Below are positions 1 through 6,426 of a DNA stretch of 14,863 nt, piece after piece. How positions within the stretch are numbered: the first letter of the stretch is position 1; each line of letters opens with the position of its first letter. The DNA lies in the NCBI GenBank assembly GCA_043785585.1, contig JAYVXB010000484.1, positions 1-14,863 on the forward strand, in the 5' to 3' direction. Origin of the DNA: JBBQXV01 sp043785585 (GTDB lineage Bacteria > Myxococcota_A > Polyangia > Polyangiales > Polyangiaceae). The position numbers were made by a program, and so were the translations under genes. The notes under the pieces were generated by a model, which worked only from the letters and a program-made list of their open reading frames with translations, did not search any database and had not been told where the DNA came from.

Positions 1-1013
1 ACGAGGACGAAGACGAACGTGCCTTGCTGTTTGAAGAACTCCGCCGGAAGCGTCGACGGATCCGACAGGCGTTGAATGTCCGCGAGCGGCATCTTGAGCG
101 CGATGCTGGCGTCGCCGCTCGATTGCAGCGAGACCGACTGCGTTCCCCATCCGAGCGACGTGTCATTGCCGGGGCGCGTCACGATGAAGCCGTTTGGTGG
201 ACTGACTTGGAGGTAGCTCGCGTCGACCGCCGCGCCGGCGTCGTCCGCGATGTCGACGCGCATCACGATCGGACCGAGCGCCGCAGCGACGTGAGCGACC
301 TGCACGCCGATGTTGTCGACGCTCTGCACGGCTTCGCTCGCGAGCGTGAGAACGTCGGCGTGAAGCGCGCCGCCCATCGCGGTGCCGCACGCCGCGCTGC
401 TCGGTGTCTTGCAACCGACGATCGCGAGGAGCTTCGCGCCGCCACCCGTCAGGAGCGACGCGGAGATCCCCGGCAGCTGCACGTAGTCCGTCGTCTTCAA
501 GCAGACGCCGCTGTTGGGGACGCACCCCGGACCGACGCGATCGTGGCACGCCGCCTTCGGATCGCTCGACATCGCGAGTGTGTGCGCATCGATCAAGTAC
601 GGGATCACGTACGGACCGCTCCCTTGGATCTCGCGCGGCAACGTCGCGCCGCCGCCGACCGCGATCCCCGCGTAGTTCGATGACGCCATCGGGTGCGCGT
701 CGTCGCTCGGCCACGGCACCGCGCTCGGGTTGAACGTGACGCTCGCCCCGTCGGAGGACGGCGATGCGCCGAAGCAGACGCGGAAGTCGAAGAGGTCGGG
801 CGATGCGTGCACCGTGAGGAGCACGGACGGCGCGGCGCTCGCGTCGCCTGCCGCGGAATCGCCGCCGCCATCGGGAGGGCCGACGGCTCCGTCCGTGCCG
901 CCATCGCCCGGAGAGCCGGACATCGTGGCCGCGTCGAGCGATCCGCAATGAACGAACGTCGCGACGCCGACGCCGATGACGCTCGCAGCGAGCACACCGC
1001 GGACTCTGTTCAT
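1..1013 (-). CDS. Secreted DUF4397-like protein, paralogue 1 (C-terminus cut by window edge)
   Basis: The frame is open from ATG at 1013 to the window edge, giving 337 codons without a stop, so the C-terminus lies outside. The N-terminus (MNRVRGVLAAS...) is a hydrophobic signal peptide ending TFVHC, with Cys23 a possible lipidation site. A Gly/Asp/Ala/Ser-rich linker follows to about residue 62. The mature part opens with VHASPDLFDFRVCFG, which resembles the VHASPDAPxVDVYV start of DUF4397 domains; that family match is my recognition, not a search result. It is a close paralogue of the gene at 1090-2223, sharing the HPMASSNYAG, IPYLIDAHTLAMS and GTAMGGALHA blocks and at least six cysteines, as expected for a disulfide-stabilised exported protein. 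By comparison with the paralogue about 45 residues are missing. Function is unknown; surface or periplasmic location is inferred. Confidence 0.8.
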   Translation of the reverse strand, partial: MNRVRGVLAASVIGVGVATFVHCGSLDAATMSGSPGDGGTDGAVGPPDGGGDSAAGDASAAPSVLLTVHASPDLFDFRVCFGASPSSDGASVTFNPSAVPWPSDDAHPMASSNYAGIAVGGGATLPREIQGSGPYVIPYLIDAHTLAMSSDPKAACHDRVGPGCVPNSGVCLKTTDYVQLPGISASLLTGGGAKLLAIVGCKTPSSAACGTAMGGALHADVLTLASEAVQSVDNIGVQVAHVAAALGPIVMRVDIADDAGAAVDASYLQVSPPNGFIVTRPGNDTSLGWGTQSVSLQSSGDASIALKMPLADIQRLSDPSTLPAEFFKQQGTFVFVL

Positions 1014-1042
1014 GAAGCAATAAGTGGAAAGCATATGCAGGA

Positions 1043-1062
1043 AAGGTAGTCGATTCGTCCGC
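1043..1062 (-). promoter_or_regulatory. Shared upstream motif of the DUF4397-like pair, copy 1
   Basis: The plus-strand sequence AAGGTANNCGATTCGTCCGC lies upstream of the first paralogue. The same motif recurs at 2253-2272 upstream of the second. On the coding strand it reads GCGGACGAATCG-NN-TACCTT, and the TACCTT end is 30 bases from the ATG in both cases. It may be a promoter core (TACCTT as a -10-like box) or an activator site. No convincing -35 box was found. Confidence 0.5.
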
Positions 1063-1089
1063 CACGCGCCCGTCGGCGCCACGACGAAT

Positions 1090-2223
1090 TCAGCCGCCGT
1101 CGGGGAGCGCGGGTGGCGTGGTCGAGATCGCGACGAAGTGGAGCGCGGTGCCGTCGAACTTCGGGTTCAGGCCGCCGTCGACGTAGAGCGCGTTCGTCGC
1201 GGACGTGTCGCCGACGAGGACGAAGACGTAGCTCTTGCCCTCGCGAAAGTAGGCCGACGGCAGCACCGACGGATCCGAGATGCGCTGGAGATCGGCGAGC
1301 GACATGCGCAGACCCGCGTCTGCCATCGCGATCGACACGCCTTGCGAGCCCCACGCCAGCGACCCCGGATCGGTCGGTCGGTCGACGATCGCGCCGTTGC
1401 TCGGGCCGGTCTGCAGAGGATCGAGAGAGAAGGGCCCCGCGTCGTTCAGTACGGAGTCGAGCGTCGCGACGATCGGTCCGGCGCCGAGCGCGACGTGCGC
1501 GATCTGCAAGCTCAGCTGCATGACGCCCGCTTGTGGGGCGTTCGCGAGCGAGAGCAACGTCGCATGGAGCGCGCCGCCCATCGCGGTCCCGCACGCCGCC
1601 CCACCCGGCGTCTTGCATCCGACGACCGCGAGCACGCGCGTGCCGCCGCGTTCGACCTCCGACCGCGCGATCGCCGGGAGCTCTACGTAGTCGCTCGTCT
1701 TCAAGCACTCGCCGCTGTTCGGAACGCACTGCGTGCCGACGCGCGCGCTGCACGTCGCCTTCGGGTCGTTCGACATCGCGAGGGTGTGCGCGTCGATGAG
1801 GTACGGGATCAGGTACGGCGCACTCGGAACGATCTCGCGCGGCAACGTCGACCCGCCGCCGACGGCGACGCCGGCGTAGTTCGACGACGCCATCGGGTGC
1901 GTGTCGTCGTACGGCCACGGGATCGACTTTGGATCGAACGTCACGCTCGTCGCCGCGGGGGAGCCCGACATGCCGAAGCAGACGCGGAAGTCGAAGAGAT
2001 CGGGCGAGGCATGCACCGCGACGAGCACCGACGGCAACGCGCCCGCGTCGCTGAACCCCGCGTCGGTGAGGCCTGCGTCTTCGCGGCCGCCGTCGTTGTT
2101 CGTGACGCCGGCGTCTTCGTTCGGAGCGAACGCACTGCTCGCATTCGACGCGCTGCAGTGGGCGAGCGACACGACGCCCGCGGCGAGCGCGCCCCCGGCG
2201 ACGACACGAAGCACGCCGACCAT
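1090..2223 (-). CDS. Secreted DUF4397-like protein, paralogue 2
   Basis: This 377-residue protein runs from ATG at 2223 to TGA at 1090. An in-frame ATG at 2244 would add seven residues (MASSSSF). I prefer 2223 because it puts the signal-peptide cysteine at residue 23, exactly as in the neighbouring paralogue, and keeps the same spacing to the shared upstream motif. The signal peptide ends VSLAHC; His directly before Cys is atypical for a lipobox. An Asp/Ala/Gly-rich linker reaches about residue 63. The domain starts VLVAVHASPDLFDFRVCFG and ends with SYVFVLVGDTSATNALYVDGG followed by a beta-rich tail, which fits DUF4397-type beta-sandwich proteins. Cysteines are conserved with paralogue 1 (CFG, CVPNSGxCLKT, VGCKTP, AACGTAMGG). 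The gene is divergent from the kinase operon, with 118 bases between start codons. Substrate and partner are unknown. Confidence 0.85.
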   Translation of the reverse strand: MVGVLRVVAGGALAAGVVSLAHCSASNASSAFAPNEDAGVTNNDGGREDAGLTDAGFSDAGALPSVLVAVHASPDLFDFRVCFGMSGSPAATSVTFDPKSIPWPYDDTHPMASSNYAGVAVGGGSTLPREIVPSAPYLIPYLIDAHTLAMSNDPKATCSARVGTQCVPNSGECLKTSDYVELPAIARSEVERGGTRVLAVVGCKTPGGAACGTAMGGALHATLLSLANAPQAGVMQLSLQIAHVALGAGPIVATLDSVLNDAGPFSLDPLQTGPSNGAIVDRPTDPGSLAWGSQGVSIAMADAGLRMSLADLQRISDPSVLPSAYFREGKSYVFVLVGDTSATNALYVDGGLNPKFDGTALHFVAISTTPPALPDGG

Positions 2224-2252
2224 GAAGGAAGAAGAGGAAGCCATCGCGCTTG

Positions 2253-2272
2253 AAGGTACCCGATTCGTCCGC
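2253..2272 (-). promoter_or_regulatory. Shared upstream motif of the DUF4397-like pair, copy 2
   Basis: This is the second copy of AAGGTANNCGATTCGTCCGC (compare 1043-1062), in the divergent region between paralogue 2 and the kinase gene. If the alternative ATG at 2244 were used, the motif would sit only 8 bases from the start codon, too close for a promoter core. That supports initiation at 2223. Confidence 0.5.
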
Positions 2273-2341
2273 GCGACGCCCGCCGCCGCGGCCGCGCCGG
2301 CGCGTCGAAATGCTAAGCTCGCAGCGTGAAGGAGATGCCGC

Positions 2342-3808
2342 GTGGGCGAGCCTGAAGCCGGCCTGATGGTCACGCCGGGCGTGCGCCTCGTGCGCCCGCT
2401 CAGCGAAGGCGGCATGGGGAGCGTCTGGATCGCCGATCACCTCACGCTCCACACGGAGGTCGTCGTGAAGTTCATGTCGACCGATCTCCTCAAGAGCCCC
2501 GAGGCGGTACAGCGCTTCGCGCGCGAGGCGGCGGCGGCGTCGCAAGTGAAGAGCCCGCACGTCGTGCAGATGTTCGACCACGGCGTGATGGACACGGGCG
2601 TGCCGTACATCGTGATGGAGCTCCTCGAAGGCCACGATCTCGGCCACTACATCGACGTGCACGGAAAGATCCCGCCCGTCGAGATCGTCGGCATCATCGC
2701 GCAACTCTCGCGCGCGCTCGGCAAGGCGCACGGCGCGGGGATCGTTCATCGCGACATCAAGCCGAACAACATCTTCCTGTGCGACGCCGGCGGTGGAGAG
2801 CTCTTCGTCAAGCTCCTCGACTTCGGGATCGCGAAGTCGTCCGAGCTGTCGAAGAACGCCGCGCTCGTCGGCAGCACGACGCGCACGGGATCGTTCGTCG
2901 GCTCGCCGTTCTACATGAGCCCCGAGCAGGTCATCGGCGCGAAGACGATCGACTATCGGACCGACCTCTGGTCGCTCGGCGTCGTCGCGTACGAGGCGCT
3001 CACGGGCGAGAAGCCGTTCTTCGCGGAGACCGTCGGCGGCCTCGCGCTCAAGATCCATCGCGATCCGTTGCCGGTTCCGACGCGCGTGAACCGCGAGCTT
3101 CCGATCGGCGTCGACGCATGGTTCGCGCGTGCGTGTGCGCGCGAGCCGACGGAGCGCTTCGCGTCGGCGAGGGAGATGGCGGACGCGCTGTCGGTGGCGA
3201 TCACGGGCGAGCGCGTCGTGTCGGGCATCGGTGCGGACTCGGGGCCGCGCGGGGGCTCCGTCGTGAGCGCGCTCGCGTCGACGGCGCCGGCGTTGGCGAC
3301 GTTGCGATCGGGATCGGGATCGGGCTCGGTGGACGTGAAGTCGCAGACGGACGCAGGCGTGGACCTCGCGACCGCGCGCACGCCGGCGCCGCGCGGGAAG
3401 ATGATCGTGGCGTTCGCGATCGGAGTCGTCGCGGTGGGGCTCGGGTTCCTCGTGCCGCGGTTGATTCGATCCGATGCGACCGCGACCTCGACCTCGACCA
3501 CGACCTCGACCACGACCTCGACCACGACCACGACCGCGACCGCGACCGCGACCGCGAACACGCCCACGCCCACGCCCACGCCCACGCCCACGCCCACGCC
3601 CACGAGCGCCACCGCGTCCGCATCGATCGCAACCACGACGCCCATCCTCAAGCCCGGCGCGTCTCCATCCCCGCGCGCATCGATCCCACCACCGCCCGCC
3701 GCCTCCAGCATCGCCGCGCCCCAACCACCTCCCCCCGTCTCCGCCACGGGTCCCGCAAAGGCCCCGCCGCCCAAGCCGACCGCCGGAAGCGACGATGACA
3801 TCAAGTAG
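2342..3808 (+). CDS. Transmembrane Hanks-type Ser/Thr protein kinase
   Basis: This 488-residue protein starts at GTG 2342, seven bases after an AAGGAG ribosome binding site (2329-2334). The kinase domain covers about residues 14-285. It has a glycine loop (SEGGMGSVWIADH, 21-33), the ATP lysine in VVVK (K43), catalytic HRDIKPNN (H136, R137, D138, N143), DFG at 160-162, an activation segment with several Ser/Thr (TTRTGSFVGSPFYMSPE) and the DxWSLG motif near 208-213. All catalytic residues are present, so it should be active. A Gly/Ser-rich linker leads to one membrane span (about 354-371), which places the kinase in the cytoplasm. The exported tail is Ser/Thr-rich, then seven Thr-Pro pairs, then Pro/Ala-rich, and looks like a wall-spanning stalk with no folded sensor domain. 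It is first in an operon with three exported proteins, which may provide sensing. Its substrates are not known. Confidence 0.95.
   Translation: MGEPEAGLMVTPGVRLVRPLSEGGMGSVWIADHLTLHTEVVVKFMSTDLLKSPEAVQRFAREAAAASQVKSPHVVQMFDHGVMDTGVPYIVMELLEGHDLGHYIDVHGKIPPVEIVGIIAQLSRALGKAHGAGIVHRDIKPNNIFLCDAGGGELFVKLLDFGIAKSSELSKNAALVGSTTRTGSFVGSPFYMSPEQVIGAKTIDYRTDLWSLGVVAYEALTGEKPFFAETVGGLALKIHRDPLPVPTRVNRELPIGVDAWFARACAREPTERFASAREMADALSVAITGERVVSGIGADSGPRGGSVVSALASTAPALATLRSGSGSGSVDVKSQTDAGVDLATARTPAPRGKMIVAFAIGVVAVGLGFLVPRLIRSDATATSTSTTTSTTTSTTTTTATATATANTPTPTPTPTPTPTPTSATASASIATTTPILKPGASPSPRASIPPPPAASSIAAPQPPPPVSATGPAKAPPPKPTAGSDDDIK
3478..3603 (+). repeat. Hexanucleotide tandem repeats in the kinase tail
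   Basis: Thirteen GACCNC hexamers (3478-3555) are followed by GAACAC and then seven exact GCCCAC hexamers (3562-3603). In the kinase frame they encode a Thr/Ser/Ala run and seven Thr-Pro pairs. Because the unit is six bases, gain or loss of copies changes stalk length by two residues and keeps the frame. Confidence 0.9.
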
Positions 3809-4805
3809 GCTCCGCGCGCTCGCGCTCTTCGCGACGCTCTCGCTCGCCGCTGCATCGCCGACGTCGATCGCGTTCGCGCAGCAACCGAGCGCCGCGGATC
3901 TCGAGACCGCGCGCGATCTCAATCGCCAAGGCAAAGAGCTCCGCGCCGCAGGTCACATCCTCGAGGCGCTCGAGAAGTTCAAAGCCGCGCACGATCTCGG
4001 ACGCACGCCCGTCACTGGGATCGAGCTCGCGCGAACGCACGCGATGCTGAGCCAGCTCGTCGAAGCGCGCGAGGTCTGCCTCGGGATCGCGCGGATGCCG
4101 GTCGCGTCCGACGAGACCGAGCGCTCGGTGACCGCGCGCGCCGAAGCCGCCAAGCTCGCCGACGAGCTGCGTCCGCGCATTCCGTCGGTGCTCGTGCGCG
4201 TGACCGGAGTGCCTGCGGGGAAGACGCCGACGATCACGATCGACAAGCGTCCGGTTCCCGTCGCGGCGATCGGCCAAGCGCAGAAGGTGAACCCGGGATC
4301 GCACGAGATCGTCGCGAGGGTCGAGAACGGTCCGGAGACGCACGTGTCGATCGATCTGAAAGAAGGCGAGACGCGCGACGTGCCGCTCACGGTGCAGGCG
4401 CCGCCGGACGCGGGCGCGGTCGGCGCAGGCGTTGGCGGCGCGCTCGGAAGCACCGCGGTCCCGCCGAGCTCGACGAAGCAAAAGGTCACGATGATCGGCT
4501 TCACCGTCGCGGGCGTCGGCGTCGTCATCGGCGCGATGAGCGGTCTCCTCGCATCGTCGAAGAAGTCGAACCTCGAGTCGCTGTGCGTCCCCGACAAGAA
4601 ATGCGGACCGAACGCCTACGACGATCTCGACGCGGCGCGCACGTGGTCCACCGTGTCCACCGTCGCGTTCGCGCTCGGCGGCGTCGGCCTCGCGCTCGGC
4701 TTCTATGGGCTCTCCAGTAAGGAGGACCCGAAGCCACCGCCGACAGGCGCGCGCGTGACGCCGTTCATCGGACCGGGATCGGTCGGGGTCCATGGCGCGT
4801 TCTAG
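3795..4805 (+). CDS. Secreted TPR-like protein with two C-terminal hydrophobic segments
   Basis: This 336-residue protein starts at ATG 3795, which overlaps the kinase stop by 14 bases. The same frame is open upstream, but only through the kinase repeats, where it would encode an Arg-Pro run; the start at 3795 gives a clean signal peptide cleaved near AFA-QQ (residue 28). Residues 32-125 are helical and TPR-like (ARDLNRQGKELRAAGH, LEALEKFKAAHDLG). Residues 128-200 form a beta-rich module with PEGA-like features (VLVRVTGVPAGKTPTITIDK, NPGSHEIVAR, LKEGETRDVPLTV). A linker leads to two hydrophobic segments, about 231-254 and 284-305, with two cysteines (264, 270) between them. The end, VTPFIGPGSVGVHGAF, finishes in an aromatic residue, as many outer-membrane proteins do. 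Similar TPR/PEGA-like proteins are common beside kinases in myxobacteria (family knowledge). Its role as a kinase partner is inferred. Confidence 0.88.
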   Translation: MTSSRLRALALFATLSLAAASPTSIAFAQQPSAADLETARDLNRQGKELRAAGHILEALEKFKAAHDLGRTPVTGIELARTHAMLSQLVEAREVCLGIARMPVASDETERSVTARAEAAKLADELRPRIPSVLVRVTGVPAGKTPTITIDKRPVPVAAIGQAQKVNPGSHEIVARVENGPETHVSIDLKEGETRDVPLTVQAPPDAGAVGAGVGGALGSTAVPPSSTKQKVTMIGFTVAGVGVVIGAMSGLLASSKKSNLESLCVPDKKCGPNAYDDLDAARTWSTVSTVAFALGGVGLALGFYGLSSKEDPKPPPTGARVTPFIGPGSVGVHGAF

Positions 4806-5466
4806 GATCTTCGTCGCCGGCGTCGTCGCGGGCGTGTCGCTCGCGTTCCTCGCCGCGTGCAACGTCGTGCTGGGGCTCGGCGACTACGAAAAGGTCGACG
4901 CGGATGGAGGAGCTGCGGACGCGGCGACGGAAGCGGACGTGGTGTTCGTACCGGACGCGCCGATCGACGCGCCGATCGATGTCGAGGCGGGGTCGTACGA
5001 TCCGGGGCGCGCATGGGCGAAGTGGAAGATGCCGAATCCGCTCAACGACGCGGGGTATCCGAATCCCATGACGTACGACGCGGGCGGGGACTCGGGCGCG
5101 GTCTTCGACAACGTGACGAAGCTCGAATGGGAGAGTGTCGGTACGAGGACGGCCACTGCCGCGAACGTTACCGAGGCGCACCAGTACTGCGCGACGCTGG
5201 CGGCGACCAACTTCGCCGCCGTGAACGACTGGCGCCTCCCGACACGGATCGAGCTTGTCACGCTCCTCGACTACACGCGCACGACGGGCGCGACGATCGA
5301 TCCTGTCTTCACCAACGCGCCGGCGGACTCCTTCTGGAGCGCATCGCCCTCCGGCGAGCCGACACCCACGAACACGTGGCGCGTCGACTTCAGCACCGCG
5401 GAGGTCCGTCCGCTGCCGCCGTCGTCGGCGCGCGTGCGCTGCGTGAGCTCGAGGTACGCGAAATGA
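4792..5466 (+). CDS. DUF1566 (Lcl C-terminal domain) lipoprotein
   Basis: This 224-residue protein starts at ATG 4792, overlapping the upstream stop by 14 bases. The signal peptide ends with a good lipobox, FLAAC (Cys23), followed by NVVLGLGDYEKV and an Asp/Ala-rich linker. The DUF1566 domain covers about residues 104-218. It shows LEW at its start, NDWRLPTRIEL (145-155), DSFWSASPS, NTWRVDFSTAEV and the closing VRCV, with one cysteine near the start (C133) and one at the end (C217) that probably form a disulfide. The domain belongs to a C-type-lectin-like or formylglycine-enzyme-like fold family often found on bacterial surfaces; ligands are mostly unknown. It lies third in the kinase operon, so a role in surface sensing or binding is plausible but inferred. 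Confidence 0.9.
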   Translation: MARSRIFVAGVVAGVSLAFLAACNVVLGLGDYEKVDADGGAADAATEADVVFVPDAPIDAPIDVEAGSYDPGRAWAKWKMPNPLNDAGYPNPMTYDAGGDSGAVFDNVTKLEWESVGTRTATAANVTEAHQYCATLAATNFAAVNDWRLPTRIELVTLLDYTRTTGATIDPVFTNAPADSFWSASPSGEPTPTNTWRVDFSTAEVRPLPPSSARVRCVSSRYAK

Positions 5467-5951
5467 GCCGCCGCCTCGTCGCGCGATTCGCCGCTTGCGC
5501 GGCGGTTCTCGCGCTCGCGATCCCCGCGACGGCGAGCGCGCCGGTTGGCCAGTACGACACCTTCAATCAATTCAACGTCACGATCACGGACGCGCACACG
5601 GCGCTCCAGTGGGAGCGCGGCTTCGCGACGGCGACGTCGTGGGACGACGCTCGCACCCGCTGCAACAACCTCGCGCTCGCTGGCCTCGGAGCGGGGCAGT
5701 GGCGCCTCCCGTCGGTGAAGGAGCTCCTGACGTTGGTGGATGAAGCCGTCGAGGTCGAATACGTGACGGGCGTCGGTCTCCAGTACTACGCGATCGATCG
5801 CCGTGCGTTTCGGGACACGCCGAGCGCTTCGTTCTGGGCGTGGCCGAAGCAGCCCACGAGTGGAAAGGCCTGGTACGTCGACTTCAGCTCGGGAGAGAGC
5901 TCGACGCTCAACGCGTCGAACAGCGGCAACTACGTCCGCTGCGTCCACTGA
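5463..5951 (+). CDS. Secreted DUF1566 protein
   Basis: This 162-residue protein starts at ATG 5463 within the ATGA overlap with the preceding stop, so translation is probably coupled. The same frame is open upstream, but only as a shadow of the preceding gene. The signal peptide looks like type I (VLALAIPATASA, cleavage near 26); the cysteine at position 12 is not in a lipobox. The DUF1566 domain fills the rest: ALQWERG (47-53), SWDDARTRCNNL, GAGQWRLPSVKELLTLVD (77-94), SASFWAWPKQ, KAWYVDFSSGE and NYVRCVH at the end. Its plan matches the lipoprotein encoded just upstream, so the two are probably related by duplication, one lipidated and one soluble. It is last in the operon. Function is unknown. 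Confidence 0.9.
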   Translation: MSRRLVARFAACAAVLALAIPATASAPVGQYDTFNQFNVTITDAHTALQWERGFATATSWDDARTRCNNLALAGLGAGQWRLPSVKELLTLVDEAVEVEYVTGVGLQYYAIDRRAFRDTPSASFWAWPKQPTSGKAWYVDFSSGESSTLNASNSGNYVRCVH

Positions 5952-5974
5952 CACGCTGTTGTTCGAGCGGTCCG

Positions 5975-6195
5975 ATGACGATCATCTCGCGCGAAGATGA
6001 GGCGCATCCCGCGGTCAGATGACGATCATCTGCGACGCAGACCTGCGTCGTCTGGAGTCCAGATGTGCATCATCTCCGGCCCCGATGTGCATCATCTCCC
6101 GGCCCTGATGTGCATCATCCGCCGCCCCTATGTGCATCATCTGCCGTCCCTATGTGCATCATCTGCCGCCCCGATGTGCATCATCTGCCGCCCCG
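5975..6195. repeat. 22-base-period tandem array, ten units
   Basis: Ten consecutive units begin at 5975, 5997, 6019, 6041, 6063, 6085, 6108, 6130, 6152 and 6174; the unit is 22 bases except unit 6 (23). Units 5-10 share an exact core, ATGTGCATCATC, followed by a GC-rich tail, and units 9 and 10 are identical. Units 1-4 are diverged: ATGACGATCATC in 1 and 3, ATGAGGCGCATC in 2, ACCTGCGTCGTC in 4. Each core of units 5-10 contains the interrupted palindrome ATG-TG-CAT. The array lies in the 475-base gap between the convergent stops at 5951 and 6427. No gene is supported there; the period is not a multiple of three. Confidence 0.9.
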
Positions 6196-6253
6196 ACACC
6201 CGCGTGCAAACCCTCGCATTCACTAGGTCCGACGTGCGCACCCCAGCAAACGA

Positions 6254-6386
6254 GCCACTCGCTCGGAACCGCGCGCGCAGCGGCGGCGGGAGGACCCGCC
6301 TTGGTCGCACGCCGTCGGCGCGAAAGCGCCGAGTACACCCTGCGGGGGGACCCGCCGCCGCGAGCACGTGGTTCCGAGCGAGTGGC
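6254..6386. repeat. Nested inverted-repeat element (MITE-like or structured RNA)
   Basis: The outer arms are exact 17-base inverted repeats, GCCACTCGCTCGGAACC (6254-6270) and its complement (6370-6386). Inside them, GCGGCGGCGGG (6280-6290) pairs with CCCGCCGCCGC (6351-6361), CCCGC (6295-6299) can pair with GCGGG (6342-6346), and a central hairpin CGGCGC-GAAA-GCGCCG (6316-6331) closes with a GNRA-type loop on the plus strand. A two-base GA flanks both ends, too short to count as a target duplication. It may be a small non-autonomous mobile element, a structured RNA or a terminator between the convergent operons. Confidence 0.8.
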
Positions 6387-6426
6387 GATGTCTCCCACCG
6401 GCCGGCCGCCACGACGCCCGCAACCC

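Noticed and set aside
3474..3794. N-terminal extension of the TPR-like protein beginning inside the kinase gene.
   Set aside because: It would encode an Arg-Pro run from the hexamer repeats; a proper signal peptide begins at 3795.
1010..3934. Very long minus-strand open frame of 974 codons.
   Set aside because: It is Arg/Asp-rich without domain pattern, runs antisense through the kinase and through paralogue 2 in another frame. It exists because GC-rich codons and the hexamer repeats lack stops.
5975..6195. CRISPR-like array.
   Set aside because: The period is only 22 bases, there are no unique spacers between repeats and no cas genes nearby.
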